Below, piece after piece: positions 1-12,880 of a DNA stretch of 64,000 nt. Numbering within the stretch: the first letter of the stretch is position 1; each line of letters opens with the position of its first letter. The stretch is from NCBI GenBank assembly GCA_026008535.1, contig BRKX01000013.1:55811726-55875725 (forward strand), given 5' to 3'. Source of the stretch: Perilla frutescens. Its lineage: Eukaryota > Streptophyta > Magnoliopsida > Lamiales > Lamiaceae. The notes beneath the pieces are model-generated. The model made no database searches and was not told the origin of the DNA. It worked only from the letters and a program-made list of their open reading frames with translations. Made by a program: the position numbers and the translations under genes.

Positions 1-423
1 AGTGACGGGTTATACTCTTAAGCGCTTCACGATAAAATATTTTGGTGAACTTAGGTTGCTTTCAACTTTAAAACCTCCTAAGTTTTACTACTTGCATGGA
101 CACAGATAGATTACTTTAACAAAATGATTTGCATGCATAACTTGAATTGTGAAAACTTGCCCACTGAGTGTATTAGTACTCAGCCCAAATCTTTTCAAAT
201 ATTTTCAGGTCAGTGGGCTGGAGCGTGGAGGTGACGAGGCTGAAATATGGGCCGTTATTATTTACTTATTTCACATTATCTCTTTTTATTAATATTCTAT
301 TGGGAATTAAGCTTCCGCACTTATGCTACTCTTTTGTTAAACGTTAATAACCCTGATCTTGGTGTTTTGAATAAATATACGTATTTAAAAGCATGTTTGG
401 TTATTGTGAGTCTTCTTTGAGAT
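1..423 (+). repeat. Ty3/gypsy LTR fragment
   Basis: This stretch resembles the end part of the large LTR at 27524-30608 read on its minus strand. Both carry a short hairpin, CTGAGT ... ACTCAG, followed by CCC, then a G-rich tract and a segment with 'cttccgc'. It stops where copia integrase coding sequence begins at about 424, so it is truncated there and also runs off the window start. The lineage (Tekay/Del-like) is inferred from LTR architecture only. Confidence 0.5.
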
Positions 424-3073
424 TTGGTTAATCAAATTATTCTCCTTTCTTTCCCGCTTCTTAATTCCAACCCCCGTGGCGTCCATTTCCACGGTCTTTC
501 GGGACCGGAGCGTTACACAAAGAAAAGCGCCACAAGAAGCACTCAGCTTCTTGAAATTGTGCATAATGATATATGTGGGTCTTTTGATGTTAATTCTTTT
601 GGAAAGGAAAAAATTTTCATCTCCTTTATTGATGACTATTCACATTATGGTTGTGTCTATCTACTGCATGAGAAATCTCAATCAGTCAATGCCTTGGAAA
701 TCTACTTGAATGAAGTGGAAAGACAATTAGACAGAAATGTGAAAGTTGTAAGATCCGATAAAAGTGGTGAGTATTACGAAAGATATGATGAGACTGGGCA
801 ACACCCGAGTCTCTTTGAAATACTCCTTCAGAAATGTGGCATTTGTGCTCAATATACAATGCCAGGTACACCACAACAAAATGGTGCATCAGAAAGCAGT
901 AATAGAACATTAATAATATGGTTAGGAATATGTTAAGTAATTCATCTCTACCCTTATTTTTGTGGATGTATGCCTTGAAAACTACCATGTATCTATTAAA
1001 TAGGGTTCCTAGTAAAGCAGTTCCAAAGATTCCTTTTGAACTGTTGACGACTATGACACCTAGTTTAAGGCACTTGCATGTTTGGGGTTGTCAGGCAGAA
1101 GTAAGGATTTATAATCCACAAGAAAAGAAACTGGATGCAAGAACAATAAGTGGATATTTTATTAGTTATCCAGAAAAATCAAAGGGGTGTAGATTTTATT
1201 GTCCTAATCATAGTATAAGAATTTTTGAGAATGGCAATGCAAGGTTCACTGAAAATGGTGAAATCAGTGGGAGTACAGTTCCACGACACATGAAAATTAA
1301 AGAAGTTAGAGTACAGTAAAGTGAGTGTTCCTCAATTTGTTGTTCTAAACAACGATAAAGATGAGCAACACAATAATGAACCTCTGATTCAAAATGAACC
1401 TGTTGTGGGAGAACCTTAAGAAATAGCATTAAGAAGATCTCAAAGAGAACGAAGACTAGCTATTTCGAATGACTACGAGGTATATCTACATGAGTTAAAA
1501 ACTGACTTGAGCATTAATGACAATGATCCAGTCTCATTTTCACAAGCTGTAAGTTGTGATAATTCTTAAAAATGGTTAGATGCTATGAAAAAAGAGTTAA
1601 AATCTTTGAAACATAATGATATTTGGGACCTTGTAGAATTACCAGAATGATGCAAGAGAGTTGGTTGTAAGTGTGTCTTTAAGACTAAACGTGACTCTCT
1701 TGGCATTCTAGAATGCTACAAGGCTAAACTTGTTGCTAAATGTTTTACTCAAAATGATGGAATCGATTATAAAGAGACTTTTTCACCAGTCTCACCAAAG
1801 GATTCTTTCAGAATTATCATGGCTCTTGTAGCTCATTATGACTTGGAGTTGCATTAGATAGATGTGAAAACTGTCTTTCTTAATGGAGATTTAGAGGAGA
1901 ATGTTTACATGGACTAACCAGTTGGTTTCTCAATTGAAGGAAAGGAACACATGGGTATGCAAATTAAAGAAATCAATATACGGGCTTAAGCAAGCTTCCC
2001 GCCAATGGTATTTGAAGTTTAATGATACCATTGTTTCCTTTGAATTTAAGGAGAACATTGCTGATAGGTGTATATATCTAAAGGTTAGTAGGAGTAATAT
2101 TATATTTTTAATCATGTATGTTGATGATATCTTGCTTGCAACTAATGATCTTAGTATTCTTCATGAAACTAAGAGTTTTCTCTCTAGCAACTTTGAAATG
2201 AAAGATATGGGTGAGCCAGGCTATTTGATCGGGATATAAATATTCTGAAACATATCACAAGGATTGTTAGGTTTGTCTCAGAAAGTATATATATCAATTA
2301 AGTACTAAAGAGATTCAAGATGGAAAAGTACTTAACATCACCAGTTCCAATTCAGAAAGAAGACAAGTTTAGTCTCGCTCAATGTCCTAAAAATGAATTG
2401 GAATGAAAACAGATGGAAGCAATTTTGTATAGATCTGTTGTTGGGAGTATTATGTATGCCCAGACCTGTACTCAACCGGACATAAGCTTTGTAGCTGGAA
2501 TGTTGAGAAGATATCAAATTAACCCAGGAATGAAACACTGGAAACTGCAAAGAAAGTTCTGAGATACTTACATGGAACAAAAGAACACATACTGACATAT
2601 AGAAGGTCCAAGCACCTTGAGGTTATTGGGTATGCTGACTCATACTTTGTTGGGTGTTCAGATACTAGAAAGTCCACTCATGGCTATATATTTATTTTAT
2701 CTAGATGAGCAGTATTGTGGAATAGTGCAAAGTAATCTGTTGTTGTTGTTGCCTCCACCATGGAAGCTGAATTCATAGTATGTTTTTAGGCTACAATTCA
2801 CGCTAATTGGCTACAGAATTTTATTTTAGGGCTTGGAATTATCGATAGTATTGCTAAGCCACTGAAATTATACTGTTATAACTCTGCAACAGTATTTTTC
2901 TCTAAAAATGACAAGTGCTTTAAGGGTCCTAAGCATATGGAGTTAGAGTAATTCACCGTAAAGGGAGAAGTTCATAATCAATGAGTGTTAATCCTTTAAC
3001 AAAGGGATTACCACCCAAGACATTTATTGATCATGTTGAAAGTATAGGCATTATTGTTAACAATTATTATTGA
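424..3073 (+). pseudogene. Ty1/copia pol remnant (integrase, reverse transcriptase, RNase H)
   Basis: The order integrase - RT - RNase H is diagnostic of Ty1/copia. At 424-936 the frame reads an integrase core (HNDICG, FIDDYSHY, SDKSGEYY, PQQNGASESSNRTL); 918-1319 continues it in another frame with NRVPSKA and HVWGCQAEV. RT follows at about 1560-2240 in broken frames with KKSIYGLKQASRQW and the catalytic YVDDILLA. The RNase H end carries PLTKGLPPKTFIDHV and a stop at 3071-3073. Gag and protease are missing, and in-frame stops and frameshifts are frequent. It cannot encode an active polyprotein. Confidence 0.9.
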
Positions 3074-4316
3074 GTATGACTTTTATCTTGTAATTAACAC
3101 TCTGAGTTCATTTATTAAATTTCTGATTATCGGTCTCTATTTTGCATGCATATTTGAATTAGAGTAATGTAAACAAATATAGTCTTTTATAAAGACATTA
3201 TTATGGACCAATTATGTGCTCCTAATTAATGATCATATTAAGGAGAATACTAGTTCATAGTACATGGAAGGGACTATGTCAATTATGTGATGTACAACCG
3301 TCATGACTCGAGTTAGTTTATATTCTTAATTATGAAATTATGATGAACCCAATGAAGTATAATGTTTAGTCATTCAAATGCGCATTATGTTAGTTTGATT
3401 AATTTATTTATCATCCATGATGTTTATGTCTCATGTAAAGTGATGTGGCTTACTAAGGATTAATAAATAAACAATTAAATAATTATGGACTAAATAATAT
3501 CTGAGTTATTATGGAGCAGTTTTATTATATTCGCTATTTGCTGAAAATAACAGTCCATTATCGTAAAATTGGGTTCACTTCCTGATATAAAAAATATTCT
3601 CTTAAAATCCTAGTTATCACATGCGATAGAGAATAGAAAGATAATCAAGGAAGTGAAACACCGGTTTATTGTTCTTCTCAAGAAATTCAACGGTGCAATC
3701 TTAGATTTGATCGTGGAGAAAGGTACACAATTTTCTATCAATTATGTGATTATGTGAGAATCGTTAATTTCAAGATCCTATAATTTTCTCATAAAGTACT
3801 GTAGAAAACTAGAATGAATTTACAGATTCGTGCTTATAAATTTTTGTCTATAGATATCCATATTTTTTTTAGCACTATTAAAACTGTAAGAGTTGCATGA
3901 GTGGTTTTTTTAATTCTGTATGAGTACCTATTAGAGCAAGGCATATTAATTTTGTCCAGCTTGTTAACGAAAGTGATAATAAATTAAGCAATACTTGAGT
4001 CTCACATGTTTAAATAGGTTCTGTTAATCTGGATTATTCACGATATAGATGGCAGATCGACCCTACAACGTAGAATTAAGGAGGGCTAACTGGCGTTTAA
4101 TTTGCAATTAATTTCTGCATTATATTAACCTATCTAACCATATATGATCATCTCACATGCATATTTGACCCTCAATTCTGTGTTCATGTTTTACTTGTTG
4201 CCAAAACAGATTGTATTTTTGCTCAAGTTGCCCACATCAACATTTCTTCAATACTTGCGCTCTCATTTCTTTAGAAATATGATGGTTAATGCACGTGTTG
4301 GTTCTCCAAACACGCA

Positions 4317-4318
<2 letters not shown>
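3074..4318 (+). repeat. Probable copia 3' LTR and AT-rich flank
   Basis: The AT-rich sequence straight after the RNase H stop is where the 3' LTR should lie. There is no second LTR to align, so its borders stay unresolved. No gene is visible. Confidence 0.35.

Positions 4319-4360
<42 letters not shown>
4319..4360. repeat. (CA)n microsatellite
   Basis: An uninterrupted run of about 20 CA units, possibly polymorphic. Confidence 0.95.
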
Positions 4361-4363
<3 letters not shown>

Positions 4364-5530
4364 AGAGGGTATTTCATTTAAGAAATGACGTACCCTCTTA
4401 AGTATATATGATGTTATCGACATGAATAATAGGAGTAACTATTTGGCTCAAGTAGTCTCGTCTACTTTAAAAGTTTGACCATATTGTAGACCTTGTATTG
4501 GATAAAAAAATTAATTGGTCTTAAAAAAACCCATTAACACACATTGTTTTCATACACACTGAATCTTTTCTCATAGTAACACACTTTTTACTCACACTAA
4601 ATATTTATATTTAAAAAACTAAATATTGTTATAAGTTCATAAGTTCTTTAAAAAATATATATATTTCAATTTTTTTTAATTATTTATCAATCAAATGCGC
4701 TTAACTCATATTTTGTGCATCTTATTTTTTACTTACGCGTGTTTGTAACATTATTTAGTAGTATCATTCTATAAATAAATATGCCAGAATCATGTTATAA
4801 ATATTAAAAAAAATTCTAGGTCAATTAATTGCACACAATATATTTTATTCATTACAAGTCTAATACCAAGACCCATTATTTGCTTGGTGTTGCCTTATAT
4901 ACAAAAATTAGTTATATTACATGTCAAATATTTATTTATGCTTTACTTTCATCTACTCTTTTATGTATATATTTATTGTTATTATTTACTCAAACTCAGA
5001 AGTTTTGAAATTATGTATTTGTATTTATAAATAATTTATACTCATGCATCGCACAGAAAAATACTAGTTTATTTTACGTCTAATATATTCTCAATGTTAG
5101 TACAATAAGACATATATACATGAGAAATAAAATTCTATCAATACATTTTGAAAAAAAGAAAAAGAAAAAAAAGTTTAACTACATTTTAAAAATTGATTGA
5201 AGTTAAATTTGAAAAACTATAAAATAAAATTAATGTCCATCAATGTGTAGAACTATATAATATTTTTTCTGTGTATTTGCGGGAATAAAAAAGTGTTTTA
5301 TTATGTGAAATGATTCAAGTATGTGTGGAAATTAAAAATACATCATAGTGGATATTTTCTAATACCATTAACTTTTACATTAGAGAAAATGTCTAAATCG
5401 CCCTAAACTCCAAAGATTTATATCACAGGGGTCCATCACCTTCTTTTCATGTTTTACTTTATTAATGTTATTAGTACTTTGGTATAGTTGGTTATTATTA
5501 ACTAACAAGTACTTAATATACTTACGCAGA
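4361..5530. other. AT-rich spacer, no gene seen
   Basis: No credible ORF, splice structure or RNA gene was found. The N-terminal exons of the Argonaute-like pseudogene might be expected here, but I recognise none. Confidence 0.5.
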
Positions 5531-8500
5531 ATAAAAATTGAAAGGTATTGTTGTCAAGACCGATAATTTTGGGTGTGTAAAGATCTTGGGGCTCTCACTT
5601 GATCCAGAACAAGATTTTAGGTAAGTTTATCATGTATTTGTTTATTATTATAATGTTATAATAACTTTATTTTATGTAACAAATTAGGATTAAGTTGGTT
5701 GATATTCAAACATGGCATGAAGATTCGGATATTTCTGCCACCGATTATTTCTTCTGAACATGCAATCATCTGTCTCAGTATAAAGCTTTACCTGTTTTAC
5801 GTGTTGACACACTTCCTTATTATGTTCCGATGGAGGTATATTTATTTTACATCAAGTTTTTTTGCACAGTTATTTTTATTTATAAAGTAACGTATTATTT
5901 GTTATTTTGTACAGATATGCACAATCCTTCCTGAACAACATTATTGCCATCACAATGACTATGAAAATAGCTCATTATTGAAAATCACAATGAGTATGAA
6001 AATAGCTCATTCTTGAACAACATTATTACCATCGTGAAATTTCAAAGGTTTAATAAGTAGAAATTCTTAATTTTGTTTGGATTGAATTGTGATAACTTCT
6101 TAGTTTTAATACATTGAAATTATTTATATGTAGTTAATGCGTAAGTTATTCAACCATGAAATCTCACCACAGGAAAATTATTGTTAATAATTGCATCAAA
6201 TCTGTAGTTTCTCAGATTCTACCTTGTCTAGAGGTATATTTTCAAATTTATATTGATTTCATTTGAACTTTTATATGATTGTTCAATTAACTTTTATTTT
6301 GATTTACAGTTGAAATGTAAAGACAGCCTGAGCGTGGAACATGGGATATGGACAAGAAGGTAATTTTTTTCACATTAGACTGTATTTACTTGGATAATAT
6401 TTAACTAAATTTGAAATGTTTTTATAAAATGTACAATGGCTGAGAAGTCAACAATGGTAGGGCATGCATCAACTTCTCAACCTTGAAGATGGATAAAGTT
6501 GATGGCTTTTGCCAAGAGTTGATCAGCGTGTGTTGTGGATGTGGGATGGTATGTGGTGTTTTATATAACTTATGAAATTAATTTAAAGTCTTAACTTCAA
6601 TAGTTTTCCTTTTGTGTGTTTAGGTTTTCGACCGGACTTCTTTTTTCCCGACATGTGCCCCTAGAAAAATAAAAAAGTCTATCTTACAAATCCACAACAT
6701 GTTTAGATCAGATATTGACAATGGCTTACTTAGATAACATTTAACTAAACTTGAAATGTTTTTAGAAAATGTACAATGGCCAAGAAGTCAACAATGGTAG
6801 GGCATGCATCAACTTCTCAACCTTGAAGATGGATAAAGTTGATGGATTTTGCCAAGAGTTGATTAGCGTGTGTTGTGGATGCGGGATGGTATGCGGTGTT
6901 TTATATAACATATGAAATTAATTTAAAGTCTCAACGTCAATAGTTTTCATTTTATGTGTTTAGGTTTTCTACCGGACTTCTTTTTTTCCGACATGTTCCC
7001 CTAGAAAAATAAAAAAGTATATCTTACAAATCCACAAGATGTTTAGATCAGATATTGACAATGGCAAACTACAATTGCTTATTTTCATTATGCATGATGA
7101 CGACATCAATGGAGAATATTATGGTTAGTGTTTTATTGTACGATGATCTAAGAAAAAAGTTGATTTATTTGATGCCAAACTACAATTGATTTATTTAATT
7201 TGCAACCTACAATTTCTTGTTATTGTAGGTCTAATAAAAAATTTGTGTGATACAAAACTTGGTAGAGTGACACAGTGTTGTCAACCAAGGAAAGTAGCTC
7301 AATGCCAAAAGGAATACATGGTGGATTTAAATGCAAATGTATCTCATAATTAATGCACTAGCTATGTAAAAATTTCTTTCAATTTTTTGCTACCATTAGA
7401 TTTTGAATCCTTATTGTTATTTCTAAATCTTCATTATTTTATTTTTAACCTTCACTAAATATTTACAAGTTTTAACTAGCTTGGAGGCCAAAATACCATC
7501 CTAGAGATAAGAGAGTTGTTTAAAGTAAATCATTTCTTGACTGATGGCAAGGGCCCTACCTTTGTGTTTGGTGTTGTTATGAAGTATGCTAATCCACGGG
7601 ATCATGATTTCACCTTTTCTATAGTTGGGCTACTTGTTATCTTATCTTATATGCTCTCCATTTCACTCAACCAGAAATGTATAAAAGAGATTGATAAGTC
7701 AACTTTTAATATTGCAGATTTTGGCTTCAATAGGTTGGCCAAAATTGTCGAGGTACAGAGCAGTGTTTTCAACACAAGCTCCCACAAAAGAGACAATCAA
7801 ACCCGATATATTCCAGCTACTGGTTAGGTTAGTTTGCAAAATTAATTTAGAACTAACGAAAACTGAATTGATTATTTTATAAACTAAATGTATATATATA
7901 TATAGCCTAAATGATGTTCTTTATTTAGTGTTGTCTAGGATTTCGCCTCAAGAAAAACCAATAAGCAATTCTAGAAACCTAAACTCTCATAAGGACCTAA
8001 CTCGATCCTGCTATCTATGCACCGCCACCAAAAGATGAACACCCTCAATCAATACTAGCATCATTATAGCCAAGAACCTCAAGACTTGATTAGGGCTACA
8101 TTTAGTTTACAAAACAATCCAATTGGAGCTGTAAAAATTAGGCTACTAATAATACCGAAAAACCTCACCAATTTGAATGTAAATTCATATTTATTGGCAT
8201 TGTAATTGTTGTTCATCAGGAGAATTTTAAATGACTTTGTTGTGTCCAATGACCCTCCTGCTATGATTATATTTTATAGGTTAGTTTGCTTCACTGCCTT
8301 TGTTATGTTGCAGTTCCGTAATTGGTTTTGAAATTATAGGGGGTGGATTAAGAGAAGGACAAAACAGTGTGGTTTTTCAAAATGAAGTGAACACAGTGAA
8401 GAAGGTAAATGATCATCAATTAACAACTTCTATTATGTTATTTGTGTATGTTCTCATTTATGTAATATAGATTTAATTTGTTCTAGCTATGTCATTTATT

Positions 8501-9383
8501 TTCACATGAATGAATTGTTGTCTTCAGGTGTGTGCTTTTGTATGTCAAAATGCCAAGATCACTTTTGTGGTGGCGCAAAACAGACATCATACTCGTCTCT
8601 TTAAGACTCATGATCAAAACTTTGATTATACTAATGTTGACCCAGGTACCAATTGTTGATTTTGATTATGCATTATTGTTGCGAGATTCTTTTTTACTAT
8701 TCTTTCTTTAGTAGAAATTATATTTTCAATCTTATATAATACGGAATACAAGATATGTACTTATAGAAAATACACGACTGCTAAATGCAAAAGTTATGGA
8801 CAAAATAAATGAGATTGCAATTTAGGGACTAATTTGAACTTTATTGATTATAATTCCATGATTTAGCAATCAACACAAGTGACAGTTCATGCCAACATCT
8901 TCTTGATCAGGCACGGTTGTTGACACCGATATATGTCATCCTACCGGCTTTGATTCCGACCTATTACAGCGTGTTATATGATGATAATGGCTTCACAACT
9001 GATTATCTATAGTTATTGACTCATAGCTTGTGTTACATGTGTGTATCCTATTGTTAATTTTAGTTTTGACATTTTTTTATTTCCATCATTTTTGTTATAA
9101 ATTTTGGTATATCTTTATTTATAGATACGCTAGTTGTACTCGATCAGTTTCGATAGGTGGGTACCTTATATCCTTAAATAGTCTTCAATTTTCAACTTAA
9201 GTTCATTTAACTATATATATAATAATCTTCTTGAAATTGTGTTTTGTAGTGCCACCTATTCTATATGCAAGTTTAGCTACAGAACGTGCTCATTGCTGTA
9301 TTGCAGAAGCTGGAAAAGGAGATGGACTAAATCCTCTACTAGAGGTCCACCCCAATTTGAGAGAGAAAATATTCTATTGTTAA
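5531..9383 (+). pseudogene. Argonaute pseudogene, AGO5-like (linker, PAZ, MID, PIWI)
   Basis: Pieces of Argonaute protein appear in collinear order, split by introns. About 5545-5620: LKGIVVKTD and a good GTAAGT donor (L1/PAZ). 5700-5835: KALPVLRV and YVPMEV (PAZ). 6310-6358: PERGTWDMDKK. 6440-7060: VNNGRACINFS and GFCQELISVC (MID), present twice. 7060-7130: KLQLLIFIMHDDDINGEYYG. 7210-7345: DTKLGRVTQCCQPRKV. 7485-7620: GGQNTILEIR, TFVFGVV. 7720-7825: SIGWPKLSRYRAVFSTQAP. 8225-8280: AMIIFYR. 8345-8405: GGLREGQN. 8530-8640: ITFVVAQNRHHTRLF. 8910-9040: GTVVDTDICHPTGFDS. 9125-9155: YASCTRSVSI. 9250-9383: VPPILYASLATERA and the end NLREKIFYC plus stop. Stops and frameshifts are present, part of the PIWI domain (the FYLCSHAGIQGTSR-type segment) is deleted, and PIWI catalytic positions are altered: ADVTHP became VVMKYANP, RDG became RGG, and HYHVLWD became YYSVLYD. 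AGO5 is the nearest family by eye (QCCQPR); clade not tested. Confidence 0.88.
6383..7062 (+). repeat. 340-bp tandem duplication inside the Argonaute pseudogene
   Basis: Two direct copies with a period of 340 bp (6391 pairs with 6731; 'gatattgacaatggc' ends each copy). Each contains the MID exon with CINFS and GFCQEL, the following intron and the FDRTSFFP-type exon. The first copy has a stop (NG*EVNN) where the second reads NGQEVNN. The copies differ at scattered bases, so the duplication is not very recent. Confidence 0.9.
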
Positions 9384-10093
9384 TGATGTGGCATGCATGT
9401 GACAGGGACACACAAATAATGAATGATTGATGAGATAAAACAAAGCAACTATCTTTTATGCCCCGAGTCAGTTACCATTGTATGATCAACCATGGATTTG
9501 TTAGTTGGACTTTATGGGTGTTTCCATCTCAATTGATTTTCACTGCAAAATTGATTTGTAAAATAGCTGGAACATGTACGCATCTGGTACCAATAGTCAT
9601 TGAGAGAATTACTATTATCAAATAGTTTATGACACCATTTTTTTGGCGTAATACATGCTTTGCACATTGTATAATATTCAGACCTCTCACTACTTAATGA
9701 TTATCTTGATATATGTTTTACATGGGTATTATGTGTTTATCAGCCAGCCAATTGTGTTTAATATGTGTAAATATGATCATGCCCATTTGTTTATGTTGTG
9801 AATCCAAACTCTATGGGTCAAGCAGTGGGTTTGGGTATAGGAGGTGTAGTGGCAGAAGTTCTAGAAGAGGTGGTTGGCGGTAAGAAAATATCAGAAGAAT
9901 GGGGAGAACCAGAGGAAATGAGGGAGGAGAACAAGATTTAATCTTTAGGGTTTGAGTCAACAAACATGAATTAATTGAATTAAAAGAGAAATTTCCTTTG
10001 TGGTCGTTGGATTAATCCATTCACATGTGTGGTTGTGGTTTGGTCAAATATCTTTATTTATTTTTATAAAATTCATGGTAGGCTTATCCCATT
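9384..10093. other. Spacer 3' of the Argonaute pseudogene
   Basis: This may include the old 3' UTR. I see no gene or repeat with clear borders. Confidence 0.4.
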
Positions 10094-10101
10094 ATTATTA
10101 G

Positions 10102-12470
10102 TAGGGCTGGCAATTCGGGTAACCCAGCCCGACGAGCTAGAGGTTATAAAAGGGATCGGGCTGACCTGGTCCGAAAAGTTAGCGAGCCTATATTTCTTGA
10201 GCCTGGCCCAACCCTGTACGAGCTTTCGGGCCAGCGGGCTTTTTTAGCCTGAAAGGTGGATTTTTTTTTTCCAGATTATTTGATTTCAAATTTTGTAAAT
10301 TTTCAAATTTTCCTAATCCAATTCTAAATTTTATTAAAATAAAAGCATACAAATTGACAATTGTAAACATATTATATTACATAATACATGTAAATCCACG
10401 TCAAATAAAAAAATACTACGCATTTTACTAATTATGAAACCAAATACTAGAACTCCAAGTTCAAATAAATGCATAAAAATTCTTAAATTCAAAATACTTC
10501 AACAAATTAAAAATTATTAATAGTGATAAAAAATCGAAAATGCATAGATAAAGAAATTAATATCATCAACCCTTAATAGTGATCAAAATCTTTAATCCTC
10601 CACGCCATCAATCCAATATTTGATCCAAAATTCAATCATCCATCTTTTGATCATCCAATATGGCATCATCATCAATATCCACCATTTCTATAAAAAGATT
10701 GAAAAAAAATATAAGAACAAATTAAATTCAACAAATCCAAATCTTTCTATTGTAATGAACTAGTAAATAATTGAATCTAGCTACTGCAATTGTTAAATAT
10801 GTGATTAATAACTAAATCTAAATATGTTTTAACTAAATAAATGATTGCCTAATCTGTTTTAACTCTTTGCTGCTAAGCAAATCCATATCTTCATAATATT
10901 ATATGTCTATATCTAGCAATCTACCACATCAACAAAAGTTTGGAAACCAAATGCAAACATAAATATACTTTGAATTACTAAAAGCTAATCAATAATGGAC
11001 TAAATCTAATTAGATGGATCGCAGTTGTCTACTAAAAAAAAAGGATGCAGACTCATCAGAGACGGATCCCCCCCCCGCCCCCAAAGTTTTTTGTATGCCT
11101 ACTATATATATATATATATATGATATTAAATTTTTAATAAGTTTTATTTTGCCCCCCTCAAAATTAATTAGTGAAGTAGTGTAGGTTGGGCTAAAGACCA
11201 AAATGAAAATAAATGGATGAATTCTCCATTTATCACTTAGATAATTAATTAAATAAAAAAATTAGTTTCTTTTATCTCATTTATGATTGATGATTTTTTA
11301 GCTAACTCAAATAAGTTACTAATTATTTTTCTTATATTGAATCAATCATTGATGTGTTTAATGGTATGAAGAAGCGACGTGAATAACTTAGAATGCATAA
11401 ACTTATAAGATTAGTGAACGTTATTTTTTTATATTGCGTTAGTTATTTAATATTTATGATTATTTTTTTTGTTATTTTATGATAAACATGTGATATGATA
11501 TAATAATATGTTCTTTTTTATTTTCCAAAGTTAATTTTATTAGAACAACATTCCACTATGTATGAAACACTTTGATAATTGACTGGTCTTGTTATAAGAT
11601 AATATATATTCATATATTTTTGTCATTTGTTGAATATTTCTGTGCAAAATATTTATATATTGTGGAACAAAATATTATTGATGCATTGATATTATATATT
11701 AAGTTTTTATAATTTGGAATTCGAAAAAGTTCGCCCCTACCGAAAAATCCTGGCTCCGTCCCTGCAGACTACACACATCCAATTTTCTTATTTTGTGAAA
11801 CTCTACAAACATAATACGAAAGCTATATTCCTTAATCCTAATCTCTACAAGTATAATACAAAACGATGCAGATATCTTATTTCAATATTTTATACATTAG
11901 ATTTCAGAAAATATTTCATACTTGGGCAAATGGACGTCGACATCTCTCGATGGCTCGGCATCAACCGAAGACAAGCAAGAGTAGGGCACGGTTCGGTGTT
12001 GATGACGAACAAAGGCAAGGTTTGAGTCAATAAAAACTTAAAACTCTAGAGATTGAGAGGGTGGCGATGATTGGGTGGCGGCCGGTGACGTTAAGGGGGA
12101 CTGCATGGTGAGAGTCAGGAAGTGGCCGATGGGTGGAGGAGGTCTAGTTAGGACTTAAAGCCTGTAGTCAATTCCTCAGATTGATTTTGAGAGAGGAGGC
12201 GGTGTGAGTTTATGTTTTTAAGGCTAGGGAATATGAATGTTAAATTAGAATATAAAATTAGTTTTTAAAAAATAAAATTGAAATCGGGCTCCTTTTTCAC
12301 GGGATTTTTGAGCTTTTTTGGACTGCGGCCCGATCAGCTCGGTGGCCCAACGGGCCGGACCATGTAGGCCCGAATTTATTTTGGGTCACTATTTCTCAGG
12401 CCCAACCAGGGCCCTAAAATCAGGTGGGCTGGGATGGCCCACCGGGCCGGGCTGATTTTTGCCAACCCTA
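10102..12470. mobile_element. Non-autonomous hAT element
   Basis: The termini TAGGGCTGGCAA (10102) and TTGCCAACCCTA (ending 12470) form imperfect terminal inverted repeats, 11 of 12 matching. The flanks ATTATTAG (10094-10101) and ATTATTTG (12471-12478) are an 8-bp target site duplication with one mismatch, as expected for hAT. Both ends have GC-rich subterminal blocks of CCCGG/GGGCC motifs, while the interior is AT-rich. No transposase is readable, so mobilisation would have needed an enzyme from elsewhere. A second element at 11057-11764 sits inside it. Confidence 0.82.
11057..11764. mobile_element. Nested TIR element (hAT-type MITE) inside the hAT element
   Basis: The ends read CAGAGACGGATCC (11057-11069) and, as reverse complement, CAGGGACGGAGCC (11752-11764): 11 of 13 match. 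CAGACT occurs just outside both ends (11048 and 11765), a partial target site duplication. No transposase is seen. The left end carries a C-tract and the centre a (TA)n run. Superfamily is inferred from the CAG..GGAGCC termini. Confidence 0.65.
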
Positions 12471-12478
12471 ATTATTTG

Positions 12479-12880
12479 GATATGTTTGTGTGTTACGTAA
12501 GTGGGCTGAGATATGAAGCCCAGTAAGTGTTAGGGGTTAAACCCCTACAGTTTTAGTTGAACGAGATATGAGAAAAATATCCCTAAATTTCCCCTTTCAT
12601 TCTTCTGTGCCTCTTCTCCCATGCATTTTTTCTACCTTATCCTCCATTTCATATCAAGATTACATTTTTATCAGTTGAATACAACAAAAATAGTTAGGTA
12701 AAAGAAGATCCCTATAATTGGTATCCAGAGCCAACCATCCTGGGACTGAGAAATGGTAGAACACACCCGTTTTGAAGACCTGTTGGAAGCATAGAAGAAA
12801 CTTGATCAGACTCTCCAAACTGAAACACTCAAAAGAGAGAAAGTTGAAACCAAAATCCAAGAGAGAATGGAAGGTATGAA
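12479..12880 (+). mobile_element. 5' piece of an LTR retrotransposon: LTR end, PBS, gag start
   Basis: 'aattggtatccagagcc' at about 12717-12733 resembles an initiator-tRNA-Met primer binding site (TGGTATCAGAGCC) with one extra C. It is followed by a gag-like start, TRFEDLLEA then a stop, then KKLDQTLQTETLKREKVE. This parallels the gag start of the gypsy element at 18500-24067 (TRFKDLQEAQKRRDQVFEA), so the two are related. Coding sequence stops where a MITE begins at about 12880. Confidence 0.65.

Noticed and set aside
7900..8215. Possible extra Argonaute exon between 7.9 and 8.2 kb
   Set aside because: None of the frames matches the expected Argonaute segment; it may be intron or a small insertion, so it was not called as an exon.
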